Under the pieces are notes generated by a model. It ran no database searches. It saw nothing but the letters and a program-made list of their open reading frames with translations, and had not been told where the DNA came from. Made by a program: the position numbers and the translations under genes. A DNA stretch of 64,000 nt from Saccharothrix violaceirubra (GTDB lineage Bacteria > Actinomycetota > Actinomycetes > Mycobacteriales > Pseudonocardiaceae): positions 4,154,001 through 4,218,000 of the forward strand of contig NZ_JACHJS010000001.1 in the NCBI RefSeq assembly GCF_014203755.1. The letters run 5' to 3'. Numbering within the stretch: position 1 is the stretch's first letter; each line of letters starts with the position of its first letter. Below are positions 17,280 to 23,927 of the stretch, in pieces.

Positions 17280-18842
17280 CTACAAACCCGACGGTCCGGG
17301 CTGTCGGTTCGCCACAGGGTCGTCGGCGACGGCCAGCGCGATGACCATCGCCAGCCGCTTGCGGGCGTCGTCCAGGTCGAGGGTGGTCACCTCGGCCATC
17401 CGCCGCAGCCGGTTGCGAACGGTGTTCTGGTGCACGCCGAGCCGTTCACCGGCGACGGCCGGATCGCCCTGCGCTTCCAGCCAGGCACGCAACGTGGCCG
17501 CGTAGTGCGTGCCGTGCTGCCGGTCGTGGGCCCGCAGCTCGACGACCGGTCCGCGCGCGGGCGTGCGACCGACGCGCGCGGCGGCACGCAGCCGTTGCAG
17601 CAGGATGTCGTCCCACGACTCGTCGTAGGCGGGCGGCTCGACGGTCAGCCCGGCCTCGTGCAGCGCGAGGCACTCGTCGGCCTCCTGGCGGCCGGCGGGC
17701 AGGTCGGCGGCCGACGCCACGCCCCCGATCCCCGCGACCACCGGGAACGGCAGCCCGGTGCGCAAGGCGGTCACCCACGCGCGGGCCGACGCCACGTCGT
17801 CACCGGGCAGGACCGTGTAGAGCGTGCTGCCGACCAGGGCGCTGCGGCCGGGCCTGGACCACCCGAACCCGGTCGTGGCCCGGTCGAAGGCGAGCAGCAG
17901 CGCGGCCTGCCGCTCGTCGACGCCGTGCGGGCGGACCGCGATCGCCCGCAGCGCGCCGCCGACCAGACCGAGCCGGCTGACCACGGTCGCGGCGTCGGCC
18001 GTGCCCTCGACGAGCCGGATCACGAGGTCGGACTCCACCTGGCGTTCGAGGTCGGCACTCGCCCGCGAGCGCAGCAGGTGCAACGCGACCGTCCGCGCGC
18101 CGTCCGCCAACGCCGACCGCCGGCCGCCCGCCAGCGGCGCGGCGCAGGCGACCCACACCGATCCGAGCAGCTCCCGCCCGGACCGCACGGCCACGACCAT
18201 CCGGCCGGCGGACAACCCGGAATCGGGTTCGGCCGCCACGAACAGGGGCTCGTCGGAGGAGGAAAGGTGCGCGGCCACCCCGCGTCCGTCCAACAGGACA
18301 CCCAACCACTCGGGCACCCGGCGGTGCAGGATCGTGTCGGCCCGGGCCGGGTCGACGTCGTGCTGCGGTGACGAGTACGCGAGCACCCGGGCGGACCGGT
18401 CCTCGATCACCACGGCGCCGCCCACCGCGTCGGCCAGGCTGTCGGCGAGGGCGAACAGGTCGGTCGGCCCGCGTCCGGACTCGGTCTCCCGCCCTTCGAG
18501 CACGAGGCCGTAGACCACGCCGGCCAGTTCGGTCAGCGACACGGCCGGGTCGACGACCAGCACCGCGACACCGGCCGACTCGCCCAGCACCGCCGCGTCC
18601 CGCTCGACGGCAGCGTCCCCGCGCACCAGCACGCACACCGCCCGCGCCCGCGCGGCCCACTTGACCGCGTCGTCGACGGACTCGGCACCCAGGGCGAGGA
18701 ACACGTCACCGGTGACCGGCCGGTCGTCGGCCGGGTCGTGCACGACGACGTCGCGCAGCGCGGCCGACCTGGGCACCGGGCAGCAGCACAGCCGCACCCC
18801 GTAGCCGCCCAGCACGTTGACCAAGCGGTCCAACCTCACCAT
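17280..18842 (-). CDS. PucR-family transcriptional regulator
   Basis: This 520-residue regulator has an N-terminal PucR domain (residues about 1-125, with DVVVHDPADDRPVTGDVFLA), a central GGDEF-like/CdaR sensor region, and a C-terminal PucR HTH (HTH_30). The HTH reads LRAWLEAQGDPAVAGERLGV followed by HQNTVRNRLRRM. Family members activate purine, amino-acid or secondary metabolism genes in response to metabolites. ATG 18842 gives the standard N-terminus. No catabolic operon adjoins it; the nearest same-strand gene is the 58-residue coiled-coil protein. The divergent side is a long intergenic region before the DUF2690-like twins. Confidence 0.92.
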   Translation of the reverse strand: MVRLDRLVNVLGGYGVRLCCCPVPRSAALRDVVVHDPADDRPVTGDVFLALGAESVDDAVKWAARARAVCVLVRGDAAVERDAAVLGESAGVAVLVVDPAVSLTELAGVVYGLVLEGRETESGRGPTDLFALADSLADAVGGAVVIEDRSARVLAYSSPQHDVDPARADTILHRRVPEWLGVLLDGRGVAAHLSSSDEPLFVAAEPDSGLSAGRMVVAVRSGRELLGSVWVACAAPLAGGRRSALADGARTVALHLLRSRASADLERQVESDLVIRLVEGTADAATVVSRLGLVGGALRAIAVRPHGVDERQAALLLAFDRATTGFGWSRPGRSALVGSTLYTVLPGDDVASARAWVTALRTGLPFPVVAGIGGVASAADLPAGRQEADECLALHEAGLTVEPPAYDESWDDILLQRLRAAARVGRTPARGPVVELRAHDRQHGTHYAATLRAWLEAQGDPAVAGERLGVHQNTVRNRLRRMAEVTTLDLDDARKRLAMVIALAVADDPVANRQPGPSGL

Positions 18843-19325
18843 GGCACGACCCCGATCGCCGAGGCCACCACCGTAGCGACCGGCACGCCCCCACCCGGCC
18901 GACCCGACCCCGCCGCCCCCGATCGAGGCAACGGCACGGGACGCCCGCCCACGACGTGGTCCCGGCTCCACCGACTCGACCGCCCACGTGTCCGCGCCCG
19001 TTCCGGTGATCGACGGCGGTGCCGCTCGCGTGATGTCCGCGGTCGTGGCGCCCCAGGACACCGGGTGCGAGGTCCCGACCGCGAAGAATGCCCGATTGAC
19101 TCAACGAAAACGCTGTCCCAGCGTTCACCGAATGCCCCAGAAATACCCGACTACTCCATTCGGAGGACATTGTGCCGGGCACCGGACGTCGGTTAGTGTC
19201 CGTGTGTTCCCGGCGCCAGACCGGGCGAGTCCGGGGGGATTCGATGACATTCCGCGAAGGCGTCGGGGCGAGCTAGCCGCCAACCGCGCTCCTCACTTCT
19301 CCGGCAGTAGCCAGGAAGACATCCG
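18843..19325. other. Intergenic region between PucR and the secreted-protein twins
   Basis: I see no convincing gene here. From about 19080 to 19200 the composition is noticeably richer in A/T than the surroundings, with TTGACT near 19096 and TTGTGC (about 19170) roughly 18 bases before TAGTGT. The promoter for the first DUF2690-like gene probably lies in this part, but neither hexamer pair is strong. Short frames such as the one from 18988 lack family features and ribosome binding sites. Confidence 0.4.
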
Positions 19326-19430
19326 GCCGACCCCTTTTCCGCGCATCCGCGAAAGGGGTCGCCGAGCCCTGCCACGCCACTCGGGACACCTGTCCCCGAA
19401 TGCCCCCATCCTGTAGAGGGGAACTACTTC
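19326..19430 (+). promoter_or_regulatory. Structured 5' leader of the first DUF2690-like gene
   Basis: CGACCCCTTT (19328-19337) pairs with AAAGGGGTCG (19352-19361). A second hairpin is formed by TCGGG and CCCGA about 20-40 bases further on. Then comes GTAGAGGGGAACTACTTC with the Shine-Dalgarno AGAGGGGA eight bases before GTG 19431. The same order of two hairpins and the same Shine-Dalgarno region recur upstream of the second copy, so the structure was either duplicated or kept. Confidence 0.55.
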
Positions 19431-19874
19431 GTGAAATTCATCCGCACCGCGACGGCCGCCGCCCTGGCCGTCGCCGCACTGTTCGGCTCGTTCGCCACGG
19501 CGTCGGCGGCGTCCGCGACGGAAACCGCCATCGGCTGCACGGACGGCTCCACCCCCTCCGGGTTCCCCGACCAGAAGGTCGTGAAGTCGGTCACCACCCC
19601 CGTCTTCGGCAGGCGCATCGAGCTGTGGTACAGCTCCAACACCTGTGCCTGGGGTTATCTGGGCAACGCCAACTCCGGCGACCCCCTGTGGGTCGACCGC
19701 GCGGCCAACATCGCCCAGGCCAACGCGGGCATCTGGACCCAGCTGGGCATCACCCAGCTGAACGGCACCGCAGGGATCACGCGGGCATACAACGACAACA
19801 GAAGGGTCATGCGCGCGTGCGCCGAGGTCTGGGACGGATTCGCAGTCAAGGTGTTCTGCACCGGCTGGTACTAG
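19431..19874 (+). CDS. Small secreted DUF2690-like protein, copy 1
   Basis: This 147-residue exported protein has a signal peptide MKFIRTATAAALAVAALFGS ending near ASA. The mature domain has IELWYSSNTCAWGYLG, WVDRAANIAQANAGIW and RVMRACAEV. It resembles the actinobacterial DUF2690 domain (Tyr-Ser followed by Cys and Trp, late Arg-Ala-Cys); two or three Cys pairs could form disulfides. GTG 19431 is the only start with a ribosome binding site. A paralogue with an almost identical signal peptide follows at 20127. The function of the family is unknown. Confidence 0.85.
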   Translation: MKFIRTATAAALAVAALFGSFATASAASATETAIGCTDGSTPSGFPDQKVVKSVTTPVFGRRIELWYSSNTCAWGYLGNANSGDPLWVDRAANIAQANAGIWTQLGITQLNGTAGITRAYNDNRRVMRACAEVWDGFAVKVFCTGWY

Positions 19875-19940
19875 AAGCGCACCGGCTCGTGACCGAGCAG
19901 CTTTCCCATCACCTTTCCCGACATTCGCACGACAGCACGT

Positions 19941-19984
19941 GATCGATGTCGGGCACCACGACGGCGGTGCCGCCGACCACGATC
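19941..19984. terminator. Imperfect hairpin after DUF2690-like copy 1
   Basis: GTCGGGCACC (about 19948-19957) pairs with GGTGCCGCCGAC (19965-19976) with a small bulge, and flanking GATC bases extend the stem. The sequence aligns with the hairpin at 22837-22872 downstream of copy 2, so the terminator belongs to the duplicated unit. Confidence 0.5.
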
Positions 19985-20013
19985 CAGACCGCACCAGCGG
20001 CAATCACGCGATA

Positions 20014-20126
20014 CACCACCCGGCCAACCCTTCCGCGCGCTCCCGGAAAAGGGTGGCCGGACCCTGTCATGCCATTCGGGACGCCCGCACCCGAATACCT
20101 CGATCCCGATAGAGGGGAAACACTTC
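20014..20126 (+). promoter_or_regulatory. Structured 5' leader of the second DUF2690-like gene
   Basis: CCGGCCAACCCTTCCG (20020-20035) pairs with CGGAAAAGGGTGGCCGG (20044-20060) with small bulges. A second hairpin uses ATTCGGG and CCCGAAT. It ends with GATAGAGGGGAAACACTTC and GTG 20127. The stems differ in sequence from copy 1 but keep pairing, which suggests the RNA fold matters. Confidence 0.55.
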
Positions 20127-20570
20127 GTGAAGTTCATCCGCACCGCGACGGCCGCCGCCCTGGCCGTCGCCGCACTGTTCGGCTCCTTTGTCACCGCGTC
20201 GGCGGCACCCGCGGCGGAAACCGCCGCCAACTGCGTGGACAACTCCGACCCGAGCTCGTTCACGGGCGTCAGCACCAAGAAGACCTTCACCCTCCCCATC
20301 GCCCAGAGGGTCCTCGAGCTGCGGTACAGCAGCACCAACGCCTGCGCGTGGGCCAGGTTCACCGCCGGCGGGTCCTACTACCTGTGGGTCGACCGCGCCG
20401 CCAACATCAGCCAGGCCAACGCGGGCATCTGGACCCAGCTGGGCATCACACCGATGTTCCCCCACACGGTGGCGTACACGCGGGCCTTCAACGACAGCGG
20501 CAAGGTCATGCGCGCGTGCGCCGAGGTCCACGAAATCGTCCGGACGGTGGTCTGCACCGACTGGTACTAG
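20127..20570 (+). CDS. Small secreted DUF2690-like protein, copy 2
   Basis: This 147-residue paralogue of the preceding gene has the same signal peptide core. Its mature domain has LELRYSSTNACAWARF, LWVDRAANISQANAGIW, YTRAFNDSGKVMRACAEV and a terminal CTDWY. It starts at GTG 20127 with AGAGGGGA upstream. Its stop codon TAG lies inside the CTAG target site of the downstream IS element, so the reading frame is intact. However, the gene is cut off by about 2.2 kb from its original terminator at 22837. Confidence 0.85.
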   Translation: MKFIRTATAAALAVAALFGSFVTASAAPAAETAANCVDNSDPSSFTGVSTKKTFTLPIAQRVLELRYSSTNACAWARFTAGGSYYLWVDRAANISQANAGIWTQLGITPMFPHTVAYTRAFNDSGKVMRACAEVHEIVRTVVCTDWY

Positions 20571-20592
20571 GAGCTGTTTGAGGTTTGGATCA
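20571..20592 (+). repeat. Left terminal inverted repeat of the IS composite
   Basis: GAGCTGTTTGAGGTTTGGAT begins right after the CTAG that contains the stop codon of the DUF2690-like gene. It pairs with the right end at 22746-22765 with two mismatches in 20. Confidence 0.85.
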
Positions 20593-21612
20593 TGTGGTTG
20601 GGGTCAGGGTCTTCAGCCACATGATCGCTGCACGTAGGTGTAACCCGGCTTCGTAGTTTTCTGGCGACTTGTCATAGCGTGTGGCAAGGCCACGCCATGT
20701 CTTGATCTTCTGGAAGCAGCGTTCGACGGTGTTGCGCCGCGTGTAGCGCACGGGATCGAACGAGACCGGTCGTCCTCCGGCGGAGCCCTTGTTCTTCCGG
20801 TTGGCCTGCTGGTCGGCCTTCTCCGGGATCACCGCCGTGATCCGGCGGCGGCGCAGGTAGGCCCGGTTGGCCTTGGAGGAGTAGGCCTTGTCCGCCGCCA
20901 CCGCGCCCGGACGGATGCGGGGGCGACCGGCTCCGCGGGGGGACCCGGATCCGGTCGAGCAGGGCCTGGAACCGCGGGCAGTCCGCGGCCTGGCCGGGGG
21001 TGGGCACGAACGCCAACGGCAGCCCGGCGGCGTCGACCGCGGCGTGGATCCTGCTGCTCAGCCCGCCCCGGGACCGGCCGAGCCCGGCCGCCGCAGCCCG
21101 CGTCGTCCGGCGCCGCCGGAGGGCGGCACGGTCCCGACCGGCAGACGTGCCCGCGTCGGCGGTGTCCGGTGCGGCCTGCGGCGCATCACCCGCAGTACCC
21201 GCCGTTGCGTGGGCAACGGAGCCCCTTTTTCCTCGGTCAGTGCCTGTTCCAGCGCGTCGAGGGTCTCCCCGGCCACCGCCAACCCGGCCGATTCGTGGTG
21301 CGCCCGCACGATCGTGGAGTCCACACCCACCAGTTCCAACCCGACCTGCCCGCGCGAGGCGGCCTCGGCGATCAGCGCGTCCATCAGCACTTGGAACACC
21401 CCGGCCTTGGCCCACGCGTTGAACCGGGAGTAGACGGTGGACCAGGGACCGTACCGTTCCGGAACGTCACGCCAGCCCGACCCGGTCCGGAACCGCCACA
21501 GGATCCCGTTGAACCGCTCTCTCACCCGCCGCGGCAACGGCCCGGTGGCCGCCACCGGCACGTGCGGCTCGATCAACGCCCACTCGGCATCGGTCAGGTC
21601 AAAACGCGCCAC
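20590..21612 (-). pseudogene. IS5-family transposase, copy 1, frameshifted
   Basis: The first frame (from ATG 21612) encodes the N-terminal DUF4096-like part with ARFDLTDAEWALIEPHVP and the first catalytic Asp in VGVDSTIVRAHH. The second frame holds GRSRGGLSSRIHAAVDAAGL. The third holds AADKAYSSKANRAYLRRRR and NTVERCFQKIKTWRGLATRY, with the catalytic Asp and Glu. Frame 1 to 2 is the normal programmed -1 shift of these elements. Compared with copy 2, this copy has one extra base in a G-rich stretch near 20920-20945, which breaks frame 2 into frame 3. It is therefore very likely inactive. Confidence 0.85.
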
Positions 21613-21677
21613 ATCCGTGTTCTACCAGCCCGACCAGCACACACCGAACCCCACCTAGGAGCTGTTTGGGGTTGGGA

Positions 21678-22699
21678 TCATGTGGTTGGGGTAAGGGTCT
21701 TCAACCACATGATGGCTCCTCGTAGATGCAGTCCGGCCTCGTAGCTTTGTGGTGTCTTGTCGTAGCGGGTGGCCAGTCCGCGCCATGTCTTGATCTTCTG
21801 GAAGAGGCGTTCGACGGTGTTGCGCCGCCGGTAGCGCACGGGATCGAAGGACACAGGCCGCCCGCCGGCGGAGCCCTTGTTCCTGCGGTTGGCCCGCTGG
21901 TCGGTCTTCTCCGGGATCACAGCCGTGATCCGGCGGCGGCGTAGGTAGGCCCGGTTGGCTTTGGAGGAGTACGCCTTGTCCGCGGCCACCGCGTCCGGAC
22001 GGGTGCGCGGCCTTCCGACCGGGCCGGGAACCCGGATCCGGTCCAGCACCGTCCGGAATTGCGGGCTGTCCCCGGCCTGGCCAGGGGTGAGCACGAACGC
22101 CAACGGCAGCCCGGCGGCGTCGACCGCGGTGTGGACCTTGCTGCTCAGCCCGCCCCGGGACCGGCCGAGCCCGGCCGCCGCAGCCCGCGCCTTCCGACGG
22201 CGCCTACGGGCGGCACGGTCCCGACCGGCAGATGTGCCCGCGTCGGTCGTGTCCGGCGCGGACCGCGACGCACCACCCGCAGCACGCTCCGCTGGACGGG
22301 CAACGGAGCCCCTTTTTCCTCGGTCAACGCCTGTTCCAGCGCGTCAAGGGTCTCCCCGGTCACCGCGAGTCCGGCCGATTCGTGGTGTGCCCGCACGATC
22401 GTGGAGTCCACGCTCACCAGTTCCAGGTCGACCTGTCCGCGGGAGGCGGCCTCGGCGATCAGCGCCTCCATCAGCGTCTGGAACACTCCGGTCTTCGCCC
22501 AGGTGTTGAACCGGGAGTAGACGGTGGACCAGGGACCGTACCGTTCGGGCACGTCACGCCAGCCTGACCCGGTGCGGAACCGCCACAGGATCCCGTTGAA
22601 CTGCTCCCGCACCCGACGTGGCAACGGCCCGGTGGCCGCCACCGGCATATGCGGCTCGATCAACGCCCACTCGGCATCGGTCAGATCAAAACGCGCCAC
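21678..22699 (-). CDS. IS5-family (IS427 group) transposase, copy 2, two frames joined by -1 frameshift
   Basis: OrfA (22145-22699) starts MARFDLTDAEWALIEPHMP and carries the first catalytic Asp in SVDSTIVRAHHESAGL. OrfB, in the -1 frame and open to 21678, carries AADKAYSSKANRAYLRRRR and the terminal NTVERLFQKIKTWRGLATRY with the DDE Glu. The shift is expected in the overlap. On the coding strand the run AAAAAGGGG (complement of 22309-22317) in the codons for EEKGAP is a candidate slippery site. Unlike copy 1, the rest of OrfB is uninterrupted, so this copy could make an active DDE transposase. Confidence 0.85.
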
Positions 22700-22745
22700 A
22701 TCCGTGTTCTACCAGCCCAACCAGCACACCACCGGGCCCACCTAG

Positions 22746-22765
22746 ATCCGAACTTCAAACAGCTC
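22746..22765 (-). repeat. Right terminal inverted repeat of the IS composite
   Basis: ATCCGAACTTCAAACAGCTC is the complement of the outer left end. It is preceded by an internal CTAG (22742-22745) and followed by the target duplication CTAG (22766-22769). Only one copy of this end exists for two IS bodies. Confidence 0.85.
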
Positions 22766-22836
22766 CTAGGAGCACGCGGACCCGGGGCGGGGCAACCGTT
22801 CCCCGTTCCCGGGCGTTCCGACGGCAGCATGTGACT

Positions 22837-22872
22837 GGTGGTCGGGCGCCACGACGATGGCGCCCGACCACC
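22837..22872. terminator. 15-bp perfect hairpin, original terminator of DUF2690-like copy 2
   Basis: GGTGGTCGGGCGCCA (22837-22851) and TGGCGCCCGACCACC (22858-22872) pair perfectly around CGACGA. The hairpin precedes the end of the convergent gene at 22925, so it may act in both directions. It aligns with the hairpin after copy 1. Confidence 0.8.
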
Positions 22873-22924
22873 GACCTGCGACCACAACCGGCAGCGCCGG
22901 AAGCGGCCCGCGACACCGGCCCGA

Positions 22925-23776
22925 TCACCGCCACTCGGCCAGCGCGTCCACAACCTGCCGTCGGGACGAGGCCGACTCGCGGACCGACCGGCTCAGCTCC
23001 ACGTGCGCGAACGGCACGCCGTGCTCGGCCGCCTCCTCGCCCTGGACGTTCGTGCGGCCTTCGAGGTCGTCGCAGTCCCGCGACCACGCCCGGCACACCT
23101 CCAGGTCCTCGTCGAGCCGGTCGGCCACGCCCTTGAGGTGGTCGCCGTCGCGGGCCGCGCCGGGCGAGAGCACCACGTCGACGTCGGGCAGGCTCGCGTC
23201 GTCGAAGCCGTGCACCTGGACCTGTGCCAGCCCGCGTCCGGTGTGCTCGGCGGCCACGGCGTGGAACACCGAGTCGGTCCGGTGCGCCACGTCGCCCGCG
23301 CCGTCGCCCGCCCGGCGGTGGGTGCCCGCCACGGACAGCACCGCACCCGGCACCCGGCGGAACAGGTCCAGCCCGAGCCCGTCGGTGCGCAGGTCGTTGG
23401 CCGGGTGGGGGACCTGGACCGCGAGCCGGACCGGCGCGGACAGGTCGACCACGTACAGGCCCCACATGCGGGCGTCGACGAGGGCGTAGGGCCGCCCGGT
23501 GGCCTGGTCGACGGCCCGGTCCACCCGGGCGCCGAGATCGCGCAGGACGCCGTCGTCGAGTCGGCTCAGCGCGTCGGCGAAGCGCTCGCGGTCCGACGCG
23601 GGTGGCGGCCGGTACGGCGCGTCCTCGGACAGGGCGGCCACGAAGTCGCCCAGGACTCCGTCGAGCGTGGGCACCCGTTCGGCGGTCTTCCGGTCCGGTA
23701 ACCGGAGCAGGACCCCGGTGATTATCACAGTCAGTGCCAGGGCCGCGACCAGCGCAAGCACCGCACGGTTAGTCAC
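22925..23776 (-). CDS. Exported putative poly-gamma-glutamate hydrolase-like protein
   Basis: This 283-residue protein has an N-terminal signal-anchor (AVLALVAALALTVIITGVLL). The body has VQVPHPANDLRTDGLGLDLF, AGTHRRAGDGAGDVAHRTDS, VFHAVAAEH and QVQVHGFDD. These His/Asp/Glu clusters recall poly-gamma-glutamate or metal-dependent amidohydrolase folds that remove surface polymers. The match is by eye and not decisive. It is divergent from the capsule-type operon at 23928, which supports a role in releasing or trimming the polymer. GTG 23776 is used; the only nearby purine-rich site overlaps it. Confidence 0.6.
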   Translation of the reverse strand: MTNRAVLALVAALALTVIITGVLLRLPDRKTAERVPTLDGVLGDFVAALSEDAPYRPPPASDRERFADALSRLDDGVLRDLGARVDRAVDQATGRPYALVDARMWGLYVVDLSAPVRLAVQVPHPANDLRTDGLGLDLFRRVPGAVLSVAGTHRRAGDGAGDVAHRTDSVFHAVAAEHTGRGLAQVQVHGFDDASLPDVDVVLSPGAARDGDHLKGVADRLDEDLEVCRAWSRDCDDLEGRTNVQGEEAAEHGVPFAHVELSRSVRESASSRRQVVDALAEWR

Positions 23777-23808
23777 CTTACGTAATTCAACTCACCCTTT
23801 CGGGCTAG

Positions 23809-23906
23809 GCCAAATCACCTATCCGGGTTTGGCAAAGGTACCGAGTGGTGCACAATCTACGACCTAACAGTCCTGAGGGTCGCGCGATCGGGAGGCGCAC
23901 CACTCG
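23809..23906. promoter_or_regulatory. Inverted repeats in the divergent promoter of the polymer locus
   Basis: CGAGTGGTGC (23842-23851) is mirrored exactly by GCACCACTCG (23897-23906), with 45 bases between. A shorter pair, GCCAAA and TTTGGC, lies at 23809-23814 and 23828-23833. They occupy the 151-bp gap between the divergent putative hydrolase and the 720-residue membrane protein, and may be operator halves or a long RNA hairpin. Confidence 0.4.
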
Positions 23907-23927
23907 TACGGATGAGAGTTCGGAGAA

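Larger units (their letters stand above)
20571..22765 (-). mobile_element. Nested pair of IS5-family (IS427-like) insertion sequences
   Basis: Two near-identical elements, 20571-21654 and 21659-22741, lie in the same orientation, followed by a 20-bp right terminal repeat. The outer ends match as inverted repeats (GAGCTGTTTGAGGTTTGGAT against GAGCTGTTTGAAGTTCGGAT). They are flanked by CTAG at 20567-20570 and 22766-22769, the 4-bp YTAR-type target duplication known for IS5. The second element begins at an inner CTAG (21655-21658), at the place where the first should continue into its right end. Each encodes a two-frame DDE transposase. The first copy has a frameshift; the second looks intact. 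Confidence 0.9.

Noticed and set aside
12143..17344. 1733-residue open frame opposite the large unknown gene
   Set aside because: It has no ribosome binding site and composition dominated by Arg, Gln, His and Gly. The minus-strand frame has the ribosome binding site and sensible protein composition.
19096..19125. Sigma-70 promoter starting at TTGACT
   Set aside because: The -35-like hexamer is good but no acceptable -10 hexamer lies 16-18 bases downstream.
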